The notes under the pieces are model-generated. The model was not told where the DNA came from and ran no database searches. It saw only the letters and a program-made list of their open reading frames with translations. The position numbers and the translations under genes were made by a program. Source: Embleya sp051903075 (lineage in GTDB: Bacteria > Actinomycetota > Actinomycetes > Streptomycetales > Streptomycetaceae). Taken from it: a DNA stretch of 64,000 nucleotides. The stretch lies in contig NZ_CP182423.1 in the NCBI RefSeq assembly GCF_051903075.1, forward strand, positions 3,472,001 to 3,536,000, read 5' to 3'. This document shows, piece after piece, positions 24,371-34,585 of the stretch; position 1 is the stretch's first letter; every line of letters starts with the position of its first letter.

Positions 24371-25984
24371 CTACCAGTCGAGCCGGCCGCCGAGGCGCAA
24401 TCGCAGCCACAACACCAGGCGTTCGTCCGGGTCGGCGAGATCGAATCCGAAGATCTCCGTGGCCCGGGACAGCCGGTAGCGGATCGTGTTCGGGTGTACG
24501 GACAGCAGCTGCGAGGCGGCGGCGACATCGCCGTCGGCGTCCAGGTAGGCGAGGATGGTCGACGCGTAGGTGGTGCCGTGTTCGAGGTCGTGGGCGCGGA
24601 TCGCCGGTCCGAGCCTGCGGGGGACCACCTCGTGCGTGGCCAGCATCGCGGCCAGCGCGGACAGTGTCGCGCCGGCCCACATCTCGTCGATCGAGGCCAC
24701 CTGGCACGGCTCCGGCTCACCCGGCCGCTCGGACAGCGCCCGCAGCACCAGATCCGCGTCGGCGCGCGAACTCTCGATCGAGCGCAATTCCTGGACGAGC
24801 GCGCCGAGTCCGGCCCGCACGGGCACCCGCAGCGCGCTGTGCGCCCGCCGTGCGATGTAGGAGACGAGTTCGCGGTGCGCGTTCGGCGACGGTTCGCTCG
24901 GGAGCAGCGCGTAGACCGTTCCGTCGATCAACGCGCAGCCGTGCCTGCCGTAGCGCGCCTCGCAGTGCAGGCTGACCAGGTCCGCCAGCCGGGTGGCCGC
25001 GTGTGCGGTGAGCGCGTCCTCGGTGTCGACCGAGGCGACGGCGAACGCGGCCATGGCGACGGGCAGGTTCGGGTCCAGACCGAGCTGTGGGGCCACCGCC
25101 GTGACACTGCTCGGGTCGGCCAGCAGTCGCCGCAGCAGGTCGGCGTACCTGCGCCGGACGGCGGATTCGGTGGTGCGGGCCGCGAGCAGGTGCAGCGCGA
25201 CGTTGTCCGCCACATCGGACAGGGCTTGTTCGGCGACGGAGTCCAGGTGTTCGCCGGCGTCGACGACCCAGATCGACCCCAGCACCTCGCTGCCCACGCG
25301 CACGGCCACGCCGAGCCGGGGAAGTCCGCCGGGCACGGCGGGGAATCGGCAGGTGCGCCCGAGCCGGGTGAGCACCCGGTACTGCTCGTCGTAGTCCGGG
25401 CCGTCGGGCACCTGGAGGCCGAGGATGCCCTGCCGGCGGCCCTCGTCGACGGCCTGGCCGGGCAGGGTCGAGTAGGCGAGGATGCGCCGATGCGGATCCT
25501 CGATCACGGTGGCTCCGCCGACCATCCCGGCGATCGCGTTGGCCAGCGCGAACAGGTCGCCGAAGGCGGCGGCGCCGGCGGCCTGCCCGAAGCGCACGGC
25601 GGGGGTCAGGGCCGAGGAGATCATGGCGTCCAGGTGGTGCCAGGCCACCGCCTCGTTGGCGGCCAGGAGCACGATGCCGGCCTGCCGGGCGGCCTCCACC
25701 AACGCGGTGACCGGCTCGCCGAAGCTCTTCACCACCACGCACGTGTACCCGGCCTGGGCCGCCGAGCCGATCAGGTCCATCGTCCGCGCCTCGTCCATCC
25801 CCACGCCGACGGCGAGCAGGATCGCGTCGGTGACGGCGGGGAGGGGGAGCGGGGCGCGTCGTTCGAGGATGAGTACGCCCGAGACCGGGACCGGCTTTTC
25901 CGGCGGTTCGGTCAACGGCCGCAACAGTGACGAGCCCAATACCTCCAGGACCTGTCCGAGATCGGGAACCCCGGTACCGAGCAT
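24371..25984 (-). CDS. PucR-family (CdaR-like) transcriptional regulator
   Basis: 537-aa activator-type regulator. An N-terminal purine-catabolism PucR domain (about 1-130, VLEVLGSSLLRPL onward), a GAF-like/GGDEF-derived middle domain (GGATVIEDPHRRILAYS and later LPVAMAAFAVASVDTEDAL) and a C-terminal HTH_30 domain (ASQLLSVHPNTIRYRLSRATEIFG) are visible. The ATG at 25984 follows AGAGG by 5 bp, and that AGAGG is the end of the 111-bp repeat A. Relatives sense purines, amino acids or sugar acids. Divergent from a DD-peptidase-like gene and sharing its upstream element with a peptide transporter promoter, it probably controls peptide or D-amino-acid use. Read-through into STM4015 copy 2 (42 bp) is also possible. 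Confidence 0.9.
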   Translation of the reverse strand: MLGTGVPDLGQVLEVLGSSLLRPLTEPPEKPVPVSGVLILERRAPLPLPAVTDAILLAVGVGMDEARTMDLIGSAAQAGYTCVVVKSFGEPVTALVEAARQAGIVLLAANEAVAWHHLDAMISSALTPAVRFGQAAGAAAFGDLFALANAIAGMVGGATVIEDPHRRILAYSTLPGQAVDEGRRQGILGLQVPDGPDYDEQYRVLTRLGRTCRFPAVPGGLPRLGVAVRVGSEVLGSIWVVDAGEHLDSVAEQALSDVADNVALHLLAARTTESAVRRRYADLLRRLLADPSSVTAVAPQLGLDPNLPVAMAAFAVASVDTEDALTAHAATRLADLVSLHCEARYGRHGCALIDGTVYALLPSEPSPNAHRELVSYIARRAHSALRVPVRAGLGALVQELRSIESSRADADLVLRALSERPGEPEPCQVASIDEMWAGATLSALAAMLATHEVVPRRLGPAIRAHDLEHGTTYASTILAYLDADGDVAAASQLLSVHPNTIRYRLSRATEIFGFDLADPDERLVLWLRLRLGGRLDW

Positions 25985-25989
25985 TCTCA

Positions 25990-26100
25990 CCTCTTTGGCC
26001 GGACACACAAAGCATTCGGGGAATCTCTGGACCGGCGTCACATGCCCCCGGCCGATCCGGGCGCCACGCTTTCCGCATGCACAATTCGGCAGGCGTGCGG
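25990..26100 (-). repeat. 111-bp dispersed element, copy A (PucR/S12 promoter region)
   Basis: Read on the minus strand it aligns without gaps to 38721-38831 (plus strand), 96 of 111 identical. The best block is the last 41 bp, with 2 differences, including CCAGAGATTCC and GGCCAAAGAGG, and containing an inverted repeat CTTTG-N10-CAAAG. Here it sits between divergent PucR and S12 genes, and its end supplies the PucR ribosome-binding site. It probably contains a promoter or operator shared by the two loci. Confidence 0.85.
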
Positions 26101-26282
26101 CGGGCACTTCCGGTGACCGTACCCGCTGTGACCCCATGGAGCGCAACCGACCGCAGCCGGCCGTGACGAGCCGAATGCCACAGGTGACCGTCGACCGTTT
26201 GCCCGCTCGCCGATATCGAAATCCGTATCCGTCGGGCGTTATCGATTACGGCACACGTATAAGTGCTGCAGAAGGAGACATT

Positions 26283-27398
26283 GTGCGATACAGGACGAGT
26301 GCGGTCGTGGCCCTGGCGTGTGCGGCGTCTTTGTTGACGGTGCCGGTGAAGGCGGGCGCGGCGCCGCAGTGTGACACCACGCCCATCCGGACGGCGATGA
26401 AGGCATTGGAAGGTGTCGGCGCCACGGGGATGAGCGTGACGGTGAAGAGCCCGAACTGCGGGGTCCGAACGGGCGGTGTCGGTGTCGCCGATCGCGGAAC
26501 GGGCCGCAAGGTCGTCGGCGACGAGCACAGCCGCATCGGCAGCGACACCAAGACCTGGACGGCCACGGTCGTGCTGCAACTCGTCGGGGAGGGCCGGATC
26601 GCCCTCGACGACACCGTGGACGACTACCTGCCGGGTCTGATCCGCACCAGGCTCTACGACGGGCGCACCATCACGATCCGACAGCTTCTGCAGCACACCA
26701 GCGGCCTGCCCGACTACCTGGACGCGCCGTTCTGGGAGGACGAGGACGCGCACCGCTGGGATCACATCGAGCCCCTGCGGACGGTCCGGCAGGCGCTCGC
26801 CCTGCCCAGGCCCGAGCGCGCGCCGTCGGGCTTCGCCTACTCCAACACGAATTACAACCTGGTCGGTCTGATCGTCAAGGAGGTCACGGGCCGCACCATC
26901 GCCACCGAGATCGAGGAGCGGATCATCGAACCGCTCGGACTGTGCGAGACCTCATGGGCCGGCGATCGCACCACGCTGCCCAAGCCGGAGTTGCGCGGCT
27001 ACGCGCAGCGGGGCAAGACCCTGGTGGACCGGACCGAGTGGAACACCTCGGAGGCCGACGCGTCGGGCGCGCTGATCTCCGACGGCACGGACACCACCGC
27101 CTTCTGGACCGCGCTGTTGACCGGGAAGCTGCTGGCCCCGGCGCAACTCGCGGAGCTGAAGCGCACGGTCGCGGAGGACGTCGCGAACGAGCGCTACGGG
27201 CTGGGTGTCGAGCGCCACGAGCCCTACCCGGGCTTCGTGTTGTGGGGACACAGCGGCAGCATGTCGAGTGGCCACAAGTTCCGGAACGCCGTCACCGACG
27301 ACGGCCGACGGGCGGTGACGCTGCTGATCGGCTCGGAGTCGTTCGACTCGGACCGGGTGGACGCCATCATGAGCAGGCTCCTGCGCGACCTGCGCTGA
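26283..27398 (+). CDS. Secreted serine hydrolase, S12 family (R61-like DD-carboxypeptidase or D-aminopeptidase)
   Basis: 371 aa with a signal peptide (VRYRTSAVVALACAASLLTVPVKAGA) and the three penicillin-fold motifs: Ser87-x-x-Lys90 in GSDTK, Tyr186-Ser-Asn188 in YSNTN and His323-Ser-Gly325. Overall layout follows the Streptomyces R61 DD-peptidase. It would cleave D-Ala-D-Ala or related D-peptides outside the cell, releasing D-amino acids. GTG start at 26283 with AGAAGGAG 7-8 bp upstream. Divergent from PucR and controlled from the repeat-A region. Beta-lactamase or esterase activity cannot be excluded. Confidence 0.88.
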   Translation: MRYRTSAVVALACAASLLTVPVKAGAAPQCDTTPIRTAMKALEGVGATGMSVTVKSPNCGVRTGGVGVADRGTGRKVVGDEHSRIGSDTKTWTATVVLQLVGEGRIALDDTVDDYLPGLIRTRLYDGRTITIRQLLQHTSGLPDYLDAPFWEDEDAHRWDHIEPLRTVRQALALPRPERAPSGFAYSNTNYNLVGLIVKEVTGRTIATEIEERIIEPLGLCETSWAGDRTTLPKPELRGYAQRGKTLVDRTEWNTSEADASGALISDGTDTTAFWTALLTGKLLAPAQLAELKRTVAEDVANERYGLGVERHEPYPGFVLWGHSGSMSSGHKFRNAVTDDGRRAVTLLIGSESFDSDRVDAIMSRLLRDLR

Positions 27399-27411
27399 CG
27401 CGCGACATCGC

Positions 27412-27441
27412 CGCGGCGGAGCCGGGTTCGGCTCCGCCGCG
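27412..27441. terminator. Hairpin terminator between convergent genes
   Basis: Two perfect 12-bp arms (CGCGGCGGAGCC and its complement) flank a 6-base loop GGGTTC, directly after the S12 stop and 24 bp before the MBL stop. Likely bidirectional; no T-run. Confidence 0.6.
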
Positions 27442-27465
27442 ACGACGCGTGATCGGGCGGTGCGG

Positions 27466-28332
27466 TCAGGCGGTACGGTCCGTCGTGGCGCCCTCCCAGG
27501 CGAGGTAGCGGTCGACGGAGCGGCGCAGGACCGCGTTGCCGTCGGCGGTGACCACGCGGTCCCACCAGGCGCCGTAGATGCGTTCGAAGCGGTGGCGGCC
27601 GAGCAGTTCGGCGGCGTGGCGGACGGCGTCGGGGTGTTCGGGGATGTGGTTGGCGTAGCTGTGCATCACGGTGATCCAGCGGCAGTCCGGGCAGACGTTG
27701 AGGACGTCGCCCGAGAACAGCGCCCCGCCGCCCGCGCTCCAGTGCAGGACGGCGCTGCCCGGGAAGTGGATCCTCGGGTTGATCAGCGTGAGTTCGTCGG
27801 TCAGCCGATGGGTCTCGCCGGACCAGAAACGCAGCGCGGGGTCGGGGCGCCCGACCCAGGAGCGGTCCGCTTCGTGCAGGTGCACGGGTGCGTCGAAGGC
27901 GTGCGCCCACTCGACCATCACGGAGTAGAAGTGCGGGTGGCTGATCGCGATGGCGGTGATGCCGCCGAGGTCGGCGACGGCCTCGACGATGGAGTCGTCC
28001 AGGTAGGGCGGGCAGTCCCAGAGGATGTTGCCCTCGGTGGTGCGCAGGAGCAGTGCGCGTTGGCCGATGGCGATGGACTCCGTGGTGCCGATACCGAGGA
28101 CGTCGGGGCCCTGCTCGGCGAACTTCGCGGTGTGGCCCGCGGCGTGCAGTTCGGCGAGGGTGGTCCACCGCTGGCCGGCGACGGGGACGTACTGGCGGTC
28201 GTCCCGACAGACGGGGCAGTCGGGGCGGGGGTCGGCGTACTGGGTGCCGCAGGCGGTGCAGATGGGGAGATGGGCGCCGGGATAGGTGCGCCGGGCGGCG
28301 GTGGCGGCCGGCGCGTTGTCGGTGTCAGGCAC
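27466..28332 (-). CDS. MBL-fold metallo-hydrolase with an N-terminal zinc ribbon
   Basis: 288-aa metallo-beta-lactamase-fold protein. An N-terminal Zn-ribbon (ICTACGTQYADPRPDCPVC) is followed by the MBL core: ILWDCPPYLDD, AISHPHFYS (HxHxx-type, lacking the usual Asp), FPGSAVLHWSAGGGALFSGD and IPEHPDAVRHAAELL. The HPHFYS variant suggests an altered metal site. The GTG start at 28332 overlaps the upstream epimerase stop by 8 bp, so both are co-translated. Substrate unknown; a thioester or lactone of a small molecule is plausible. Confidence 0.85.
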   Translation of the reverse strand: MPDTDNAPAATAARRTYPGAHLPICTACGTQYADPRPDCPVCRDDRQYVPVAGQRWTTLAELHAAGHTAKFAEQGPDVLGIGTTESIAIGQRALLLRTTEGNILWDCPPYLDDSIVEAVADLGGITAIAISHPHFYSVMVEWAHAFDAPVHLHEADRSWVGRPDPALRFWSGETHRLTDELTLINPRIHFPGSAVLHWSAGGGALFSGDVLNVCPDCRWITVMHSYANHIPEHPDAVRHAAELLGRHRFERIYGAWWDRVVTADGNAVLRRSVDRYLAWEGATTDRTA

Positions 28333-29197
28333 GGGTGTCGGCGGTGAGGTCGGTGGTCGGGTGGGCCTGGGTGGGCCGCCAGCCGAGCAGGCGCATGGCG
28401 CGCTCGCCGGAGATGGTCTGGTCGAGCGCGAGCGCCTCGGCGAACGGGAACCCGAGGGCTTCGGCGGCCTGTTCGAGCGGCCAGGGCTCGGCGCGGCCGA
28501 CACCGCCGGCGGCGACGTCGACGGCTGCGGCGAGTGCTGGGGTGGCGACGGCCTGGACGGCGACGCCGTGCCAGAGGGTGCCGGCGTCGGCCTTGGCGAG
28601 GACGAGGGAGTACAGGGTGGCGAGGTCGTCGATGTGGACCATCGGCCAGCGGGTGCCCGGCGTTCCGACGTAGCGGCCGGTGCCGTGCTCCTTGGCCCAG
28701 CCGAGCATGAGCGCGGGTATGCCGCCGCCGTGGCCGTACGCGATGCCGGGGCGGATGACGGCGCTGCGGACGTCGTTCCGGGCGGCGGCCAGGACCTGCT
28801 GCTCGATGCGGGGGCGGTAGCCGACGATGTCGATCGCGTTGGTGGGGGCGTCCTCGTCGACGGCGTGGTCGCCGGTGGCGCCGAGCACCCAGATGCCGCT
28901 GGTGTAGACGAAGGCGCGGCCGGTGCCGTGCAGCGGTGCGGTGAGGGCGTCGACGGCGGCGGCGTCGGCCTGTTCGTCGCCGGTGGGAGTGGCGAGGTTG
29001 ACGACGGCCTCGATGTCGTCGGTGATGGCGTCGACGAGGCTGTCCGGGTCGGTGAGGTCGCCGAAGCGGGCGTCGACGCCGGGCTCGGACGGGGTGCCGG
29101 TCTTGAGGAACGGGACGACGGTGTGGCCGTCCTCGATGAGGCGGCGGGTGACGGCGGTGCCGATGTAGCCGGTGGAGCCGAGGACGAGGACCTTCAT
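28325..29197 (-). CDS. NAD(P)-dependent epimerase/dehydratase (extended SDR/NmrA-like)
   Basis: 290-aa Rossmann-fold protein beginning MKVLVLGSTGYIGTAVTRRLIEDGH, with the nucleotide motif GSTGYIG, the strand VVNLATPTGD, the S-containing VYTSGIWVLGATG, and IVGYRPRIEQ in place of a standard YxxxK. A canonical catalytic Tyr-Lys pair is not obvious, so it may bind NADP as a redox or regulatory protein rather than being an active epimerase. It lies 167 bp downstream of the LAL regulator and overlaps the MBL gene. Confidence 0.85.
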   Translation of the reverse strand: MKVLVLGSTGYIGTAVTRRLIEDGHTVVPFLKTGTPSEPGVDARFGDLTDPDSLVDAITDDIEAVVNLATPTGDEQADAAAVDALTAPLHGTGRAFVYTSGIWVLGATGDHAVDEDAPTNAIDIVGYRPRIEQQVLAAARNDVRSAVIRPGIAYGHGGGIPALMLGWAKEHGTGRYVGTPGTRWPMVHIDDLATLYSLVLAKADAGTLWHGVAVQAVATPALAAAVDVAAGGVGRAEPWPLEQAAEALGFPFAEALALDQTISGERAMRLLGWRPTQAHPTTDLTADTRA

Positions 29198-29364
29198 GGT
29201 GTGCCCCTGGTGCGTGTGGGTTCGTGGGCCGATCCGGTGGTGATCGGCGTTGCGGGCACGACAGTAGGGGGGCGCGGGGTGCGGCGGATCCGTCGAATGA
29301 CCGGGGTGTGTACCGGGGTGGCGTCGATCTTCGCGGATGCCCTTGCGATCTCCCGGGCGGTGGG

Positions 29365-32355
29365 TCAGGTGGTCGGCCAGTCGAGGGTGCCCAGGGCGGC
29401 GCGGGAGGTGATGCCGAGTTTGGGGTAGGCGTTGGAGAGGTGGTAGCCGACGGTGCGGGGGCTGAGGAACAGGCGGGCGCCGATGTCGCGGTTGCTGAGC
29501 CCGGTGGCGGCCAGGCGGGCGACGTGCAGCTCCTGCGGGGTGAGCCGCGCGGTGGCGTCGGCGTGGCCGCCGGTGTCGACCGGGCCGGCCGCGGGGGCGC
29601 CGGCGGCGCGGAGTTCGGCGGCGGCGCGGTGTTGCCACGGGCCGGCCCGGAGCGTTTCGAAGACGGTGAGGGCGGCCGTGAGGCGGGTGCGGGCGGCGGC
29701 GCGCTGGCGGTTGCGGCGCAGCCATTCGCCGTAGAGGAGTTCGGTGCGGGCGGCTTCGAAGGGCCGGCCGTCGCCGCGGTGGGCTTCGAGGGCGGACCGG
29801 TACAGGTCGCCGGCGGTGTCGTCGGCGGCGAGGAGGGCCCGGCAGCGCAGCGCGACGGCGTGCGCCCACGGGGTGCCGGTGCCGTGCGCCCACGTGGTGA
29901 ACCGCTCGGCGGTGCGCCGGGCTTGGTCGGGACGGCCGAGGCGGGCGGCGGCCTCGACGTGGTCGGCCAGGCCGTGGATGGCGACGGCGACGTGGGCGCG
30001 GGGGCCGTCGGCGATGTCGGTGAGCCGGGTCAGCGCGGTTTCGTGGCGGCCCCGGCCGAGGTCGAGGAGGGCTTCCGCGCAGGCCGTCCAGACGGCGGGC
30101 CCGCCGCCGGCGCCGGCGTGGCGGGCGGCGGCGTGATACCCGTCCTCGTCGCCGTCGATCGCGGCGAGGACGGCGAGTACGCCGTGGAGCATGGCCTCGT
30201 GGTGGTGGTTGGCGGTGCTTCGGGCGATGTCGAGGCCCTCGACGGCGGTGCTGTGCGCGTGCTCGTGGCGGCCGAGGAACAGGCGGCAGCGGGCGAGCCG
30301 GAGCAGCAGCGTGGGCAGGATGCCGATCGCGCCCTGCTCGCGGGCCTGCCGTTCGAGGATCTCGGCTCGGTCGTGTACGCCCCGGTAGTCGCCGAGGAGC
30401 ATGTCCCAGCCCTGGAGGCGGGTTTCGTCCGCGAGCGGGCGGGTGCCGCCCGTGGCCCGCGTGCCGTCGGTGAAGCGGCGCAGGAGGGGGTGGCCGGCCT
30501 CGGGGTTTCCGGCGGCGAGGTGGTGGAGGGCGAGGGCTCCGGCGTGCGCGGGGCCGGCGCCGAAGTCGAGGCCCGCGAGCGTATCGAGGATGCCGGTGGT
30601 GGCGCCGGCCGGATCCGGGGTGTCCCAGGCGGCGGCGACGGCCTCGAAGAGGATTCCGGCGGCGGTGTCCGGATCGTGGGGTGCGGTGGTGCGAGCGGCC
30701 TCGACGAGGATGAGGCGGGCGGCGTCGGGGCGTCCGGCGGTGTGTTCGACGGTGGCGCGGATCGACGCGAGCCTGGCGGTAACCGCCGGACCGTCGGCGT
30801 ACGGCGCGGCGGCCTCGGCGAGCGCGGCGGCGGTCTCGGGGCGACCCGCCTCGGCGGCGGCGAGCGCGGCCTGGGTGAGCCGGTGGGCGCGCAGTCGCGG
30901 GTCCTCGGTGAGTTGGGCCGCTCGTCGGTACGCGGTGGCGACCGTCGCCCGCCCACCCCGGGCGCGGAAGTGTTCGGCCGTCTCCTCGAGCCGGTCGGCC
31001 ACGGCGGCGTCGTGGCCGACCGTGGCGGCGGCCAGGTGCCAGGTCTGCCGGTCGCGGTCGCTCTCGGGCAGCGCCGCGGCGAGCGCGTGGTGGGCGGCGT
31101 TGCGCCGGCCGAGCGTGGCGCCGTGATAGGCCGCCGCGCGGGCGAGCGGATGGTGGAAGGCGAGGTGCGTGGGGGTGAGGTGGATCAGCCCCGCCTGTTC
31201 GGCGGGTTCGAGATCGTCGGGCGCGGCGCCGAGTTCGCGTCCCGCGCGCAGTACGAGGGCGGGGTCGCCGGTGTCGTCGGCCGCGGCGAGGGTCAGGAGG
31301 GTGCGGGTGGCGGCGGGCAGGGTCGCGATACGTTCGTCGTACAGGCGTCGCACCCGCCAGGACGCGGGCAGCACGGCGATCTCGTGGTCGTCGAGCAGGT
31401 CCGCCTCGGTGCGCAGGCCGGGCGTGAGCGCGGCGGCGAGTTCGACCAGGGCGAGCGGATTGCCGGCCGCCCGGCGCAGCAGCCTGCGGCGTACGGCCGG
31501 GGTGAGGCCGGGGGCGTGCCGGTCGAGCAGCGCGGTGCCGGCGTCGTCGTCGAGCGGCTCCAGGCGGTGCACGGGCAGCCCCGGCGCGTCGAAGTCGGCC
31601 GACCCGTCGCGCGCGGCGAAAACGATCGCCACGGGTTCGGCCGCGAGCCGGCGTGCGGCGAACAGCAGCGCGTCGGCGCTCTCCTGGTCGAGCCAGTGCG
31701 CGTCGTCGACGAGCACGAGCAGCGGCTGCTCGTCGGCGAGTTCGCCGAGCAGACTGAGCGCGGCGGCGCCGACGAGGAACCGGTCGTAGTCGCCCGGCAC
31801 GGCCGGATCCGCCGCGGTCCCGTGCACGGCGTGGCGCAGCGCCTCGCCCTGATGCCGGGGAAGCCGGTCGGCCAGATGCAACGCCTCCCGAAGCACGACA
31901 TGCAGCCCCGCATACGCCAACCGAGCCTCCGACTCGACCCCAACCCCCCGCAACACCCGCACCCCGGCCACCCCATCGGCACCACGCGGCACGGGCGGCC
32001 CCGTCGCGGCATCGGCGTCCGCGTCAGCGCCGCGCGCCACTCGCAGCCCGGTCCCGGCCTCCGCCCCGGCGCCGTGCGGCACGCGCAGCCCCGTCGCGGC
32101 GTCCGCATCGGCGCCGCGCGGTGCCCCCGTCCCGGACTCCGCCCTCGCGTCGCGCAGCGTCCGCAGGTCCCTCGCGGTTTCGGCGGCGGCGTCCAGCAGG
32201 GCGCTTTTTCCGGTACCGATGTCGCCGACCAGCACGATCGCGCCCCCGTGGCCCCGGGCGGCGGCGCGGATCAGGGCTTCGAGGGCGGCGGTGTGGGATG
32301 TTCGTCCGTGGAGCACGAAGGTCAACTTATCCGGGGCCCTCGGCCCCGCCCGCAC
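29365..32355 (-). CDS. LAL-type LuxR transcriptional regulator with AAA ATPase domain
   Basis: About 996 aa. The N-terminal ATPase carries Walker A VGDIGTGKSALLDAA and Walker B LLVLVDDAHWLD, the long middle part is TPR-like helical repeats, and the C-terminal LuxR HTH is LTPQELHVARLAATGLSNRDIGARLFLSPRTVGYHLSN. These activators answer to small molecules (MalT-like). The start is uncertain: GTG at 32355, TTG at 32325 or GTG at 32316, none with a clear ribosome-binding site. The first lies only 6 bp after the dppF-like stop, suggesting coupling to the peptide transporter operon. An unusual repeat-rich insert follows Walker A (31935-32140). Confidence 0.88.
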   Translation of the reverse strand: MRAGPRAPDKLTFVLHGRTSHTAALEALIRAAARGHGGAIVLVGDIGTGKSALLDAAAETARDLRTLRDARAESGTGAPRGADADAATGLRVPHGAGAEAGTGLRVARGADADADAATGPPVPRGADGVAGVRVLRGVGVESEARLAYAGLHVVLREALHLADRLPRHQGEALRHAVHGTAADPAVPGDYDRFLVGAAALSLLGELADEQPLLVLVDDAHWLDQESADALLFAARRLAAEPVAIVFAARDGSADFDAPGLPVHRLEPLDDDAGTALLDRHAPGLTPAVRRRLLRRAAGNPLALVELAAALTPGLRTEADLLDDHEIAVLPASWRVRRLYDERIATLPAATRTLLTLAAADDTGDPALVLRAGRELGAAPDDLEPAEQAGLIHLTPTHLAFHHPLARAAAYHGATLGRRNAAHHALAAALPESDRDRQTWHLAAATVGHDAAVADRLEETAEHFRARGGRATVATAYRRAAQLTEDPRLRAHRLTQAALAAAEAGRPETAAALAEAAAPYADGPAVTARLASIRATVEHTAGRPDAARLILVEAARTTAPHDPDTAAGILFEAVAAAWDTPDPAGATTGILDTLAGLDFGAGPAHAGALALHHLAAGNPEAGHPLLRRFTDGTRATGGTRPLADETRLQGWDMLLGDYRGVHDRAEILERQAREQGAIGILPTLLLRLARCRLFLGRHEHAHSTAVEGLDIARSTANHHHEAMLHGVLAVLAAIDGDEDGYHAAARHAGAGGGPAVWTACAEALLDLGRGRHETALTRLTDIADGPRAHVAVAIHGLADHVEAAARLGRPDQARRTAERFTTWAHGTGTPWAHAVALRCRALLAADDTAGDLYRSALEAHRGDGRPFEAARTELLYGEWLRRNRQRAAARTRLTAALTVFETLRAGPWQHRAAAELRAAGAPAAGPVDTGGHADATARLTPQELHVARLAATGLSNRDIGARLFLSPRTVGYHLSNAYPKLGITSRAALGTLDWPTT
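31935..32140 (-). repeat. Intragenic tandem repeats in the LAL regulator
   Basis: Between Walker A and the next helix the protein holds about five degenerate copies of a 13-17-residue unit of the form TG-x-x-V-x-R/H-GA-x-A-x-A (for example GLRVPHGAGAEAGT and GLRVARGADADADAAT). The DNA shows matching CG-rich near-repeats. Such an insert is not usual in LAL proteins and is probably a slippage-expanded flexible loop. Confidence 0.6.
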
Positions 32356-32360
32356 GGGTG

Positions 32361-33487
<1,127 letters not shown>

Positions 33488-33491
<4 letters not shown>

Positions 33492-34585
33492 GACCTCGGC
33501 GCAATCTCTTCGGCCCGGATCCGCTCCCGCTGCTCCCGGGTCAGATGGCAGGCGGCCCAGTGCCGCTCGCCGACCTCGGTGGGTTCGGGGCGGACCGTGC
33601 GGGTGACGTCGTCCTTCGGCACGTCCGCGTACGGGCAACGCGGGTGGAAGGCGCAGCCGGACGGCGGATTGATCAGGGACGGCGGGGAGCCCTCGACCGG
33701 GACGAGCCGGTCCTGCTGCTCGCGGTCCAGGCGCGGCATCGAGCCGAGCAGGCCCCACGTATAGGGGTGCTGGGGCTCATGGAACACCCGCTCCGCCGGG
33801 CCGCGTTCGACGCAGCGGCCGGCGTACATCACCAGGATGTCGTCGGCGAGCTCGGCGACGACGCCCAGGTCGTGGGTGATCACGATGACCGCGGAGCCGA
33901 ACTCCTTCTGCAGGTCCAGGACGAGGTCGAGGATCTGCGCCTGGACGGTGACGTCGAGGGCGGTGGTGGGCTCGTCCGCGATGAGCAGTTCGGGGTTGTT
34001 CACCAGGGACATCGCGATCATCGCGCGCTGGCGCATGCCGCCGGAGAACTCGTGCGGGTAGGCGTCGAACCGCTTGTCCGGCTGCGGGATGCCGACCCGG
34101 TCGAGCATCTCCACCGCCCGTCTGCGGGCGGTCTTGCGGTCGACGTCGTGGTGGATCCGGTACGCCTCGACGATCTGCCGGCCGATCGTGTAGTACGGGT
34201 GCAGCGCGGACAGCGGATCCTGGAAGATCATCGCCATCCGGTGGCCCCGCAGCCTGCGTACGTGTTCGGGTCCGGCCGACAACAACTCGGTGCCGCCCAG
34301 CCAGATCTCGCCCGAGATCCGCGCCTTGCGCCTGCCGTACTGCCCGGTCGTGTGCAGGCCCATGATGCCGAGCGAGGTCACCGACTTGCCGGAGCCCGAC
34401 TCGCCGACGATGCCCAGCGTCCGGCCCTTCTCCAGGTGGAAGCTGAGCCCGTCGACGGACTTGACCAGGCCGTCGTCGGTCGGGAAGTGCACCCGCAGGT
34501 CGCGCACGTCCAGGAAGGGGCGCGGCGCGGTCGAGGCGCCGGCGGGCCGGTCGGATGCGGCGGTGCTCGTGTCGGGGGTGGTCAT
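33488..34585 (-). CDS. Peptide ABC transporter ATP-binding protein (DppD/OppD type)
   Basis: 365-aa ATPase partner of the DppF-like protein. Walker A GESGSGKSV, Q-loop FQDPLSALHPY, signature FSGGMRQR, Walker B LLIADEPTTALD, switch THDLGVV, and the C-terminal PPSGCAFHPRCPYA motif that in relatives binds a [4Fe-4S] cluster. The ATG overlaps the permease stop by 4 bp (ATGA). Together the two ATPases power import through the DppB/DppC pair. Confidence 0.95.

Noticed and set aside
28325..29197. Classical epimerase with YxxxK
   Set aside because: The pair is not visible in the expected place; kept as extended SDR-like without claiming catalysis.
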